From Streptomyces griseoaurantiacus (GTDB lineage: Bacteria; Actinomycetota; Actinomycetes; Streptomycetales; Streptomycetaceae): a stretch of 64,000 nucleotides of DNA. The notes under the pieces are model-generated. The model had not been told where the DNA came from, searched no databases, and worked only from the letters and a program-made list of their open reading frames with translations. The DNA is taken from assembly GCA_014656015.1 (NCBI GenBank), contig BNBP01000021.1:33791-97790 (forward strand). The letters run 5' to 3'. Below, piece after piece: positions 1-8,709 of the stretch. The translations under genes and the position numbers were made by a program. The stretch's first letter is position 1, and each line of letters opens with the position of its first letter.

Positions 1-278
1 CGCTCACCAGCCTGTACGGGAACGCCCGCCGCAAGGCCCTGATCATGCTGTTCGCGGACGCCGTCGCCCCGATGGTCGGCGCCGCCTCCACCCTGTTCCT
101 CACCATCCCGGAACAGGCGCTCGGCGCCTACCTCGGCCTCTTCGGCGGCGTCCTGCTCTACCTCGCGGCCGCCGAGATCCTGCCCGAGGCGCACCACGTC
201 CACCCCGCCCGCTCGACCCTGCTGTGCACGGTCGCGGGCGTGGGCTTCATCTGGGTGGTGGTGGGCCTGGCGGGCTGA
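1..278 (+). CDS. ZIP family metal transporter, C-terminal part (5' end outside window)
   Basis: This is the 3' part of an open frame that enters from the left edge (first full codon at base 3). The visible 91 residues hold about three hydrophobic segments. The motif AAEILPEAHH resembles the conserved metal-binding helix of ZIP transporters, which import divalent cations such as zinc, iron or cobalt across the plasma membrane. The gene ends 20 bp from the end of the convergent cobI, with no hairpin between them. The metal is unknown. Its position beside cobalamin genes makes cobalt an interesting but unproven idea. Confidence 0.75.
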   Translation, partial: LTSLYGNARRKALIMLFADAVAPMVGAASTLFLTIPEQALGAYLGLFGGVLLYLAAAEILPEAHHVHPARSTLLCTVAGVGFIWVVVGLAG

Positions 279-298
279 GGGCCGCGGCAGGAGGGCGG

Positions 299-1039
299 TC
301 ACAGCTTGCCGCCCCGGGTGCCGTCGCGGCGGGCCGGCGCGATCAGGGTCGACAGGTAGGGGAGCGGGCCCCCGCCGGTCAGCTCGGCGGCCGGGCGGAT
401 CGACTCCTCCGGCAGCCCCAGCGCCGAACCCCACACCGCGTCCGCCAGCCGCCCCGTCTCCCGCAGCGCCCCGGCCACCTCGTCGGCCTGCCGCCCGAAC
501 TTGTACGCGACGACCGTGCCGGGACCGCTCAGCGCCTCCTTCAGCACCGCCGCCCCGGCGGTCACCGGGACCAGCGTCAGCGGCTCGGTGCCCTCCGTCA
601 GCACGGCACCCGACCGGGCCGCCAGGTCCTGCATCGCGGTGATCCCGGGCACCGTCTCCACCACCGTCCCCGGCACCAGCGCGGCGACCGTGTGCGCGAG
701 ATACGTGAACGTCGAGTACACGTTCGGGTCGCCGATCGTGGCGAAGGCCACCGAGCCGCCCGGGTGCGCGCGCAGCAGCCCGGCGACCCGCTCGCCCGCC
801 GCGTCCCACGCCGCCTCGCGGCGCGCCCGGTCCGAGCGCTCGTTCAGCGCGAACACCACCCGCACGACCTTCCCGGCGGGCACGTAGTGCAGCACCGTCG
901 CCTCGGCACGGCCGCGCTCGCCGCCGTCCATCACCGGGACGACGACCACGTCCGCCGCGCGCAGCGCGCCCACGCCCTTCACGGTCACCAGCTCGGGGTC
1001 GCCGGGGCCCACCCCGATCCCGATCAGCCTGCTGCTCAT
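299..1039 (-). CDS. cobI: Precorrin-2 C20-methyltransferase
   Basis: A 246-residue SAM-dependent methyltransferase of the tetrapyrrole methylase family. It methylates C20 of precorrin-2 in corrin ring synthesis. The N-terminal GVGPGDPELVTVKG loop and the later ATIGDPNVYSTF motif are the family's substrate and SAM signatures, and the length is normal. The ATG start overlaps the TGA of cobB in an ATGA, which indicates translational coupling and fixes the start. It is the last gene of the seven-gene cob operon. The anaerobic equivalent is CbiL; the CobN-type chelatase in the same operon favours the aerobic name, although sequence alone does not separate them firmly. Confidence 0.9.
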   Translation of the reverse strand: MSSRLIGIGVGPGDPELVTVKGVGALRAADVVVVPVMDGGERGRAEATVLHYVPAGKVVRVVFALNERSDRARREAAWDAAGERVAGLLRAHPGGSVAFATIGDPNVYSTFTYLAHTVAALVPGTVVETVPGITAMQDLAARSGAVLTEGTEPLTLVPVTAGAAVLKEALSGPGTVVAYKFGRQADEVAGALRETGRLADAVWGSALGLPEESIRPAAELTGGGPLPYLSTLIAPARRDGTRGGKL

Positions 1040-2427
1040 GACGTCCGGCACCTCTCGACGAACCTGTGGGCGGCACCGGGCGCGGACGCCCAGTGCGTGT
1101 GCAGAAAACTGGCGTGCGCACCACGCCGTACGAACCCCTCCAGACGGCGCCCCTCGCCGCGGAACCCCCAGGCCGGCGACTCCCCGGCGCCCGGCTCCAC
1201 CACGGTGCGGTGGAACTCGTGGCCGCGCACACGGGTACCGGCGGCGGCCAGGGGGCTGTCGGTGAGGGCGACGGCGTCCCGGTAGCCGAGGGTGAGCCGC
1301 TCGGACATCCGTGCGGTGGCGTCCAGCACGTCGCACATCGGCAGGCCGTCCAGCTCCCGGCACAGGTACAGCAGCCCCGCGCACTCCGCCGCGACCGGAC
1401 CGCCGCCCCGGGCCAGCTCGCCCACGGCCTTGCGCAGCGGCTCGTTCGCGGACAGCTCGGCGGCGTACACCTCGGGGAAACCGCCGCCGAGGACGAGTCC
1501 GGCGGTGCCCTCGGGGAGTCCCTCGTCGCGCAGGGGGTCGAAGGGCACGACGTCCGCGCCGGCGGCGGCGAGCAGCTCGGCGTGCTCGGCGTAGGAGAAC
1601 GTGAAGGCGGGGCCCCCGGCGAGGGCGACGACGGGCCGGGACCCCGGCCTCCCCCCACCCGAGGACGCCTCCCGCGGGCCACCCCCCACGGCCTTCACCG
1701 CGTCCCACGCCGCACCCGGCACGGGAGCCGCCGAGCGTGCCAGCGCGAGCACCGCCTCCAGGTCGCACCCGGCGGCCACCCGCGCCCCCATCGCGGCCAC
1801 CGCCTCCACCGCCAGGGCCCCCCGCTCGGCCACCGGCACCAGGCCGAGGTGCCGCGAGGGCACCTCCACCGGCGCCGCCCGCCGCAGCACCCCCAGCACC
1901 GGCACCCCCACCGACTCCAGCGCCTCCCGCAGCAGCGCCTCGTGCCGGTCCGAGGCGACCTTGTTGAGGATCACGCCCCCGATCCGCACCTCCGGGTCCC
2001 AGGTCACGAACCCGTGCACCAGCGCCGCCACCGACCGGGACTGCGCCGAGGCGTCGACCACCAGCACCACCGGCGCCCCCAGCACCTTCGCCACCTGCGC
2101 CGTGGACGCCAGCTCGCCCTCCCCGGCCGCCCCGTCGAACAGCCCCATCACGCCCTCGACGAGGGCGAGGTCGCACCCCCGCGCCCCGTGCAGGAACAGC
2201 GGGGCGATCAGCTCCGGCCCGCACAGGTAGGCGTCGAGATTGCGCCCCGTCCGCCCGGTGGCGAGCGCGTGGTAGCCGGGGTCGATGTAGTCCGGGCCCA
2301 CCTTGTGCGGGGACACCCGCAGCCCCCGCGCGGTGAGCGCGGCCATCAGCCCGGTCGCCACGGTGGTCTTGCCGCTGCCGGAGGCCGGCGCGGCGAGGAC
2401 CAGCCGGGGCAGTGCCGTGGACGTCAC
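1036..2427 (-). CDS. cobB: Cobyrinate a,c-diamide synthase (hydrogenobyrinic acid a,c-diamide synthase)
   Basis: A 463-residue glutamine- and ATP-dependent enzyme that amidates the a and c side chains of the corrin ring. The N-terminal half carries the P-loop APASGSGKTT in a dethiobiotin-synthetase-like fold. The C-terminal half is a class I glutaminase domain with the Cys nucleophile in AAECAGLLYLC and the late conserved GHEFHR. The GTG start overlaps the cobO stop as GTGA. A second GTG lies one codon upstream; the overlapping one is the likelier start. The region between the two domains is Gly/Pro/Ser-rich and looks like a flexible linker. Confidence 0.93.
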   Translation of the reverse strand: MTSTALPRLVLAAPASGSGKTTVATGLMAALTARGLRVSPHKVGPDYIDPGYHALATGRTGRNLDAYLCGPELIAPLFLHGARGCDLALVEGVMGLFDGAAGEGELASTAQVAKVLGAPVVLVVDASAQSRSVAALVHGFVTWDPEVRIGGVILNKVASDRHEALLREALESVGVPVLGVLRRAAPVEVPSRHLGLVPVAERGALAVEAVAAMGARVAAGCDLEAVLALARSAAPVPGAAWDAVKAVGGGPREASSGGGRPGSRPVVALAGGPAFTFSYAEHAELLAAAGADVVPFDPLRDEGLPEGTAGLVLGGGFPEVYAAELSANEPLRKAVGELARGGGPVAAECAGLLYLCRELDGLPMCDVLDATARMSERLTLGYRDAVALTDSPLAAAGTRVRGHEFHRTVVEPGAGESPAWGFRGEGRRLEGFVRRGAHASFLHTHWASAPGAAHRFVERCRTS

Positions 2428-3032
2428 CACTCGATGCCCCTCTGGCCCTTCTGACCGGCGTCCATCGGGTGCTTCACCTTCGACATGTCGGTGACCAGGT
2501 CCGCGAACTCCACCAGCTCCTCGGGGGCGTTCCGCCCGGTGATCACGACGTGCTGGGTGCCGGGACGGTGCCGCAGCACCTCGACCACCTCCCCGGTGTC
2601 GATCCACCCCCAGTGCAGCGGGTACGCGAACTCGTCCAGCACGTACAGCCGGTACGTCTCGGCGGCCAGGTCCCGCTTGACCTGCTCCCAGCCCTCGCGG
2701 GCCTTCTCCTCGTTGCTCGCGTTGTCGCCCCGGGTCCCCTGCTGCACCCAGGACCAGCCCTCGCCCATCTTGTGCCAGGCCACGGACCCGCCCTCGCCGG
2801 ACGCCCCCAGCACCCGCAGCGCGTTCTCCTCGCCGACCTTCCACTTCGCGGACTTGACGAACTGGAACACCCCGATCGGCCACCCCTGGTTCCAGGCGCG
2901 CAGCGCCAGCCCGAAGGCGGCCGTCGACTTGCCCTTCCCGACCCCCGTGTGGACGACGACCAGTGGACGGTTGCGGCGCTGACGGGTCGTCAGCCCGTCG
3001 TCCGGCACGACGCTCGGCTGTCCCTGCGGCAT
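2424..3032 (-). CDS. cobO: Cob(I)yrinic acid a,c-diamide adenosyltransferase
   Basis: A 202-residue CobA/CobO/BtuR-type adenosyltransferase. It transfers the 5'-deoxyadenosyl group of ATP to reduced cobalt to form the Co-C bond. The N-terminal P-loop variant HTGVGKGKSTAAFG and the motif LYVLDEFAYPLHWGW are diagnostic, and the length is standard. The ATG overlaps the upstream chelatase TGA by one base (TGATG), and the 3' end overlaps cobB by four bases. The enzyme is expected to be cytosolic and to act after cobalt insertion by the CobN complex encoded upstream. Confidence 0.95.
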   Translation of the reverse strand: MPQGQPSVVPDDGLTTRQRRNRPLVVVHTGVGKGKSTAAFGLALRAWNQGWPIGVFQFVKSAKWKVGEENALRVLGASGEGGSVAWHKMGEGWSWVQQGTRGDNASNEEKAREGWEQVKRDLAAETYRLYVLDEFAYPLHWGWIDTGEVVEVLRHRPGTQHVVITGRNAPEELVEFADLVTDMSKVKHPMDAGQKGQRGIEW

Positions 3033-5044
3033 CAGGCGGCCCTCCCGCGTACGTCCTTCACCAGTCCGGCGATCGAGTCGGCCCGCAGCTCCTCGAGCGT
3101 CACCGCCGTGCCGCCCAGGTCGGCCGCCAGCCGCCCGGCGAGCCCGAGCCGCACGGGGCCCGCCTCGCAGTCCACGACCACGCAGGCGGTCCCCCCGGCC
3201 GCGAACAGCCGTGCCGCCCGCGAGGCCAGGGCCACCGGCTCGGGACCACCCGTGGCCCGCCCGTCCGTCACCACCACGAGCAGCGGACGCCGCGCCGCGT
3301 CCCGCAGCCGTTCCACCCGCAGCACCTCGTGCGCCCTGAGCAGCCCGGCAGCCAGCGGGGTGCGCCCGCCCGTGGGCAGCGACTCCAGGCGGGCCGCCGC
3401 CGCGTCGACGGAGGAGGTCGGGGGGAGCGCCACCTCGGCGGAGGTGCCCCGGAAGGTCACCAGGCCCACCTTGTCCCGCCGCTGGTAGGCGTCGAGCAGC
3501 AGCGAGAGCACGGCGCCCTTCACCGCGCTCATCCGCTGCCGCGCCGCCATCGACCCGGAGGCGTCCACGAGGAACAGCACGAGGTTGCCCTCGCGGCCCT
3601 CACGGGTCGCCTGCCGCAGATCGTCCCGGCGCACGACAAGGCCGGGGCCCGAGCGCCCGCGTGCCCGCTGGTGCGGGGCCGCGGCCCGTACGGTCGCCGC
3701 CAGGTGCAGCTCGGTCAGCGTGCCCCGCGGCCGCCGGGCACCCGTCGTCCGGCCGTGCCGGGTGCGCGCCCGCGAGCGCCGCCCGGCCGCACCCTCGCCG
3801 AGACCGGGGACGCTGAGCACCTTCGTGCGGAAGGGCTCGGCGGCCCGCACCGGCGACTGCTCGCCGGCACCGGACGGCCGGGGTTCGCCGCCCTCGCCCG
3901 CCTCGGGCCGGGCGGCGGCGTCCCCGTCCCCGGGCCCGCCGTCCTCGGGGCCGGGCTGCCCGCCGCCACCGCCGGGTCCCCCGCCGTCCGGGTCCGGATC
4001 GTCGTCACCGCCGGACCCGCCGGGTCCCTCGGACCCGCCGGAGTCCTCCAGCGTCTCGTCCAGCTTGTCCTCGTCGAGACCGGGCGCGTCGAAGGGATTG
4101 CGACGGCGCCTGTGGGGCAGCGCCAGCAGCGCGGCCTGCCGTACGTCCTCGGCGAGCACGTCGGTCCGCCCGGCCCAGGCCGCCAGTGCCGTCGCCGTCC
4201 TGGCCATCACGATGTCGGCGCGCATGCCGTCCACCTCGAAGGCCGCGCAGGTCGCCGCGATCTGCCGCAGCGCCCCGTCGCCGAGCCGCACCGAGGGCAG
4301 CAACTCCCGTGCCGCGACGATCCGTCGCCGTACGGCGGCCTCCTCCTCCGCCCAGCGCGCGGCGAAGGCGGCGGGGTCGTCGTCGTACGCGAGCCGCCGC
4401 CGCACGACCTCCACGCGCAGGTCGGGCTCCCGGGAGGCGGCGACCTCGACGGTGAGCCCGAAGCGGTCCAGGAGCTGCGGGCGCAGCTCGCCCTCCTCCG
4501 GGTTCATCGTCCCGACGAGCAGGAAGCGCGCCGCGTGCCGCACGGAGACGCCCTCGCGCTCGACGTACGAGGCGCCCATCGCGGCGGCGTCGAGGAGCAG
4601 GTCCACGAGGTGGTCGTGGAGGAGGTTGACCTCGTCGACGTACAGGATGCCCCGGTGGGCCCCGGCCAGCAGCCCCGGCTCGAAGGCCTTCACGCCCTCC
4701 GCGAGGGCCCGCTCGATGTCCAGCGCCCCCACCAGCCGGTCCTCCGAGGCACCGACGGGGAGTTCGACCATGCGGGCCGCGCGGGACTCGAAGGGGCCCG
4801 GCTCGTGCGGCCCGTCCGGGCACCCCGGATCGGGCCGCGCGGGATCGCACGAGAAGCGGCAGCCGGGGACGACGTCCACCGCGGGCAGCAGCGCCGTGAG
4901 CGCCCGCACGGCGGTGGACTTGGCCGTCCCCTTCTCGCCGCGCACCAGGACGCCGCCGACCGCCGGGGACACCGCGTTCAGCAGCAGCGCGAGCCGCAGG
5001 TCGTCCTGGCCGACAACGGCCGTGAACGGAAAGGGGGTACTCAC
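3032..5044 (-). CDS. Magnesium-chelatase-type ChlI/ChlD fusion, putative cobaltochelatase AAA+/VWA subunit
   Basis: A 670-residue protein joining an AAA+ motor to an integrin-type VWA domain. The motor shows Walker A GEKGTAKST near residues 32-40 and Walker B ILYVDEVNLL. A Gly/Asp/Pro-rich acidic linker covers roughly residues 340-450. The VWA domain has the MIDAS sequence DASGSM. In chelatases of this class the motor drives metal insertion by the large subunit, here CobN, encoded immediately upstream with a GTGA overlap. The fusion takes the place of separate CobS and CobT. Cobalt rather than magnesium is inferred from the operon. Confidence 0.9.
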   Translation of the reverse strand: MSTPFPFTAVVGQDDLRLALLLNAVSPAVGGVLVRGEKGTAKSTAVRALTALLPAVDVVPGCRFSCDPARPDPGCPDGPHEPGPFESRAARMVELPVGASEDRLVGALDIERALAEGVKAFEPGLLAGAHRGILYVDEVNLLHDHLVDLLLDAAAMGASYVEREGVSVRHAARFLLVGTMNPEEGELRPQLLDRFGLTVEVAASREPDLRVEVVRRRLAYDDDPAAFAARWAEEEAAVRRRIVAARELLPSVRLGDGALRQIAATCAAFEVDGMRADIVMARTATALAAWAGRTDVLAEDVRQAALLALPHRRRRNPFDAPGLDEDKLDETLEDSGGSEGPGGSGGDDDPDPDGGGPGGGGGQPGPEDGGPGDGDAAARPEAGEGGEPRPSGAGEQSPVRAAEPFRTKVLSVPGLGEGAAGRRSRARTRHGRTTGARRPRGTLTELHLAATVRAAAPHQRARGRSGPGLVVRRDDLRQATREGREGNLVLFLVDASGSMAARQRMSAVKGAVLSLLLDAYQRRDKVGLVTFRGTSAEVALPPTSSVDAAAARLESLPTGGRTPLAAGLLRAHEVLRVERLRDAARRPLLVVVTDGRATGGPEPVALASRAARLFAAGGTACVVVDCEAGPVRLGLAGRLAADLGGTAVTLEELRADSIAGLVKDVRGRAA

Positions 5045-8000
5045 TTCTCGTCGCCCTCCAGATCGCCTTCGAGTTCCAGGTAGGTGGCGCGCAGCCGCTC
5101 CAGCGTCTCCGCGTCCGGTTCCGCCCACAGGCCCCGGTCGGCCGCCTCCAGGAGGCGTTCCGTGATGCCGCGCAGCGCCCAGGGGTTGGACTTCCTCATG
5201 AAGTCCCGGTTCTCGGCGTCGAAGACGTACTCGGCCGACAACTTCTCGTACATCCAGTCGTCCACGACGCCGGCCGTGGCGTCGTAGCCGAACAGGTAGT
5301 CCACCGTCGCCGCCATCTCGAAGGCGCCCTTGTAGCCGTGGCGCCGCATGGCCGCCATCCAGCGCGGGTTGACCACCCGGGCCCGGAACACCCGGTGCGT
5401 CTCCTCGCCCAGCGTGCGGGTCCGCACCTGGTCCGGCACGGCCGAGTCGCCCACGTACGCCTCCGGGCTCTCGCCCGTCAGATGGCGCACCATGGCGACC
5501 ATGCCGCCGTGGTACTGGAAGTAGTCGTCGGCGTCGACGAGGTCGTGCTCGCGGGTGTCGACGTTCTTCGCCGCCACCGCGATCCGCCGGAACGCCGTCT
5601 CCATGTCGCCGCGCGCCGCCCGCCCGTCGAGCCCGCGCCCGTAGGCGTAGCCGCCCCACACCGCGTACACCTCGGCGAGGTCGGCGTCGGAGCGCCAGTT
5701 GCGGGCGTCGATCAGCGGCAGCAGGCCCGCCCCGTACGCGCCCGGCTTGGAGCCGAAGACGCGGGCGGTGGCCCGGCGGCGGTCCCCGTGCGCGGCGGTG
5801 TCCTCGTCGGCGTGCGCCTTCACGTAGTTGGACTCGGCGGGCTCGTCGAGTTCGGCCACCGTCCGGACCGCGTCGTCGATCAGGCTCACCACGTGCGGGA
5901 AGGCGTCCCGGAAGAAGCCGGAGATGCGGACCGTGACGTCGATGCGCGGCCGGCCCAGCTCCTCCAGGCCGACGACCTCGAAGCCGGTGACCCGGCGCGA
6001 GGCCTCGTCCCAGACCGGGCGGCAGCCCAGCAGCGCGAGGATCTCGGCGATGTCGTCGCCCTGCGTGCGCATCGCCGAGGTGCCCCACACGGTGAGCCCC
6101 ACGGACCTGGGATGGGCGCCCGTGTCGTCGAGGTACCGCCGCACCAGCGAGTCCGCCAGCGACTGCCCGACCTCCCAGCTCAGCCGGGACGGGATCGCCT
6201 TGGGATCGACGGAGTAGAAGTTCCGTCCGGTCGGCAGGACGTTGACGAGGCCGCGGGTGGGGGAGCCGGACGGGCCCGCCGGGACGTAACCGCCGTCCAG
6301 GGCGCGCAGGATGTTCCCGATCTCGTCGCTCGTACGGGCGAGGCGGGGCACGACCTCCTCGCCCGCGAACCGCAGCACGGCGGCCGCCTCGGGGAGATCG
6401 GTGCCGAGCACCTCGCGGACGAGGTCTCCGGCCGCGTCCGCCGCCCAGTCGCGTGCCTCCATGCCCTCGGCGAGCCGACGGCAGAGCTGTTCCAGCAGGT
6501 CGATCGCGTCGGAGGCGGTACGGGCCGGGCCGTCCACCAGAGCGGTGAGCGCCGCCGGGACCTCCGCCCCGGCGCCCGGCTCGGCCAGCAACTCCTTCTC
6601 CACAAGGCCGAAGCGGGCGGCCAGCGCGGCCCGCAGCCCGGGCAGCGCGTTCGCCCGCCCGCCCCACACCTGGGAGGCGCGCAGCACCGCGAGGACCAGG
6701 TTCACCCGGGGCTCGCCGACCGGGCCGCCGCCGAGAATGTGCAGGCCGTCGCGGATCTGCACGTCCTTGATCTCGCACAGATAACCGTCGATGTGCATGA
6801 CGAAGGAGTCGAACTCGTCCTCGTCCGGCTGGTCGTCCACGTGCAGGTCGTGGTGGAGCTCGGCGGCCTTGACGAGCGTCCAGATCTGCGCCCGCACGGC
6901 CGGGGCCTTCGCCGGGTCGAGGTCGCTCACCAGGGCGTACTCGTCGAGGAGTTGCTCCAGCTTCGCCAGATCCCCGTAGGTGTCGGCACGGGCCATCGGC
7001 GGCACCAGGTGATCGACCACCGTCGCGTGCCCGCGCCGCTTGGCCTGGGTCCCCTCGCCGGGGTCGTTGACGATGAACGGGTAGACCAGCGGCAGCTCGC
7101 CGAGCACGGCGTCCGGAGCGCAGCCGGCGCTCAGCCCGAGCCCCTTGCCCGGCAGCCACTCCATCGTGCCGTGCTTGCCCATGTGCACGACCGCGTCGGC
7201 GCCGAACCCGCCCTCCGAGGGCGGGGCCTGAAGCCAGCGGTAGGCGGCCAGGTAGTGGTGGGAGGGCGGCATGTCGGGGTCGTGGTAGATGGCGATGGGG
7301 TTCTCGCCGAAGCCGCGCGGCGGCTGGATCATGACCACCACGTTGCCGAAGCGCAGGGAGGCCAGGACGATGTCCTCGCCGTCGACGTAGAGGGAGCCCG
7401 GCGGCTCGCCCCACGCCTCCCGCATGGACGCGCGCAGCCCGGGGTCCAGCGTCTCGAACCACTTCCGGTAGTGGGCGAGGGGCACACGGGCCGGAGCGGC
7501 GGCGAGCTGGTCCTCGGTCAGCCACTCCACGTCGTGGCCGCCCGCCTCGATGAGCCGGTGGATCAACTCGTCGCCCTCGGAGGGGTGTCCTTCCACCCCG
7601 TACCCGGCCTCCCGCAGCGCGTCCAGGACCCGTACCGCCGAGGCGGGCGTGTCCAGGCCGACGGCGTTGCCGACCCGCGAGTGCTTGGTGGGGTAGGCGG
7701 TGAAGACGAGCGCGATCCTCTTCTCGGCGTTCGGCTTGTGGGCGAGCGCCGCGTGCCGCACCGCGATCCCGGCGACCCGGGCGGCCCGCTCGGGATCGGC
7801 GGCGTACACCGGCACACCGTCGGGACCCTGTTCCTTGAAGGAGAACGGGACGGTGACCAGCCGGCCGTCGAACTCGGGGATGGCGACCTGCATCGCCGCG
7901 TCCATGGGGGACAGGGCGGCGTCGGAGGCCTCCCACTGGGCGCGCGAGGTGGTCAGGCACAGGCCCTGCAGCACGGGCACGTCCAGTTCGGCGAGCGCCC

Positions 8001-8709
8001 CGACGTCCCAGGCCTCCTCCTCACCGCCCGCCGAGGCCTGCGAGGCGTGGTTGCCGCCGGCGGCGAGGACGGTGGTGACGAGCGCGTCGGCCTCCGCGAG
8101 CAGCGCGTACAGGCCGGGGTCCGCGCCGCGCAGTGAACCGCAGTACACGGGCAGCGCGTTGGCGCCGCGCGCCTCGACCGCCTCGCACAGGGTGTCCACG
8201 AAGGCGGTGTTGCCGCTGAGCTCGTGGGCGCGGTAGAAGAGCACGCCCACGGTCGGCCGCCCCGGCACGCGGGCGCGCGCGCCGTGCACGCCGTACTCGG
8301 GCATCTTCCGCGGCTCCTCGAAGCCCTCGCCGGTCAGCAGCACGGTGTCCGAGAGGAACCGGGCGAGCTGGGCCAGGTTCCCAGGACCGCCCTCGACCAG
8401 GTAGCGCAGCGCCTCGGCCACCACGCCCGCCGGCACCGAGGACAGGGCCATCAGCTCGGCGTCCGGGACGTTCTCCCCGCCGAGCAGCACGGTCGGCACC
8501 CCGGACGCCTCGAGGGCGGCGAGCCCGTCCTCCCACGCCCGCCTGCCGCCCAGCAGCCGCACGAGGACGAGGTCGGCGCCGTCGAGCAGCGCGGGCAGCT
8601 CCCCGGCGACGTCCACGCGGGTGGGGTTGCCGATCCGGTAGCCGGCGCCGGAGGCACGCGCCGCCAGCAGGTCCGTGTCGGCGGTCGACAACAACAACAC
8701 AGTGCTCAT
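5041..8709 (-). CDS. cobN: Cobaltochelatase subunit CobN
   Basis: A 1222-residue catalytic subunit of the ATP-dependent cobaltochelatase, which inserts Co2+ into hydrogenobyrinic acid a,c-diamide. The length and the conserved blocks (VVHMGKHGTMEWLPGK, FIVNDPGEGTQAKRR, LPTGRNFYSVDP) fit CobN and its relative BchH. The ATG overlaps the cobQ stop as ATGA. The gene lies directly upstream of the ChlI/ChlD fusion gene, so both chelatase components are made from adjacent coupled genes. Confidence 0.96.
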   Translation of the reverse strand: MSTVLLLSTADTDLLAARASGAGYRIGNPTRVDVAGELPALLDGADLVLVRLLGGRRAWEDGLAALEASGVPTVLLGGENVPDAELMALSSVPAGVVAEALRYLVEGGPGNLAQLARFLSDTVLLTGEGFEEPRKMPEYGVHGARARVPGRPTVGVLFYRAHELSGNTAFVDTLCEAVEARGANALPVYCGSLRGADPGLYALLAEADALVTTVLAAGGNHASQASAGGEEEAWDVGALAELDVPVLQGLCLTTSRAQWEASDAALSPMDAAMQVAIPEFDGRLVTVPFSFKEQGPDGVPVYAADPERAARVAGIAVRHAALAHKPNAEKRIALVFTAYPTKHSRVGNAVGLDTPASAVRVLDALREAGYGVEGHPSEGDELIHRLIEAGGHDVEWLTEDQLAAAPARVPLAHYRKWFETLDPGLRASMREAWGEPPGSLYVDGEDIVLASLRFGNVVVMIQPPRGFGENPIAIYHDPDMPPSHHYLAAYRWLQAPPSEGGFGADAVVHMGKHGTMEWLPGKGLGLSAGCAPDAVLGELPLVYPFIVNDPGEGTQAKRRGHATVVDHLVPPMARADTYGDLAKLEQLLDEYALVSDLDPAKAPAVRAQIWTLVKAAELHHDLHVDDQPDEDEFDSFVMHIDGYLCEIKDVQIRDGLHILGGGPVGEPRVNLVLAVLRASQVWGGRANALPGLRAALAARFGLVEKELLAEPGAGAEVPAALTALVDGPARTASDAIDLLEQLCRRLAEGMEARDWAADAAGDLVREVLGTDLPEAAAVLRFAGEEVVPRLARTSDEIGNILRALDGGYVPAGPSGSPTRGLVNVLPTGRNFYSVDPKAIPSRLSWEVGQSLADSLVRRYLDDTGAHPRSVGLTVWGTSAMRTQGDDIAEILALLGCRPVWDEASRRVTGFEVVGLEELGRPRIDVTVRISGFFRDAFPHVVSLIDDAVRTVAELDEPAESNYVKAHADEDTAAHGDRRRATARVFGSKPGAYGAGLLPLIDARNWRSDADLAEVYAVWGGYAYGRGLDGRAARGDMETAFRRIAVAAKNVDTREHDLVDADDYFQYHGGMVAMVRHLTGESPEAYVGDSAVPDQVRTRTLGEETHRVFRARVVNPRWMAAMRRHGYKGAFEMAATVDYLFGYDATAGVVDDWMYEKLSAEYVFDAENRDFMRKSNPWALRGITERLLEAADRGLWAEPDAETLERLRATYLELEGDLEGDEK

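Noticed and set aside
3032..7960. A 1642-codon minus-strand open frame across cobN and chlID
   Set aside because: Only its C-terminal part (from 5044) is the real ChlI/ChlD protein; the rest is an Arg/Gly-rich shadow of cobN in another frame.
5338..8136. A 932-codon plus-strand open frame opposite cobN
   Set aside because: Composition is an antisense shadow (Val/Leu/Gly/Arg/His-rich, no motifs) and cobN is certain on the other strand.
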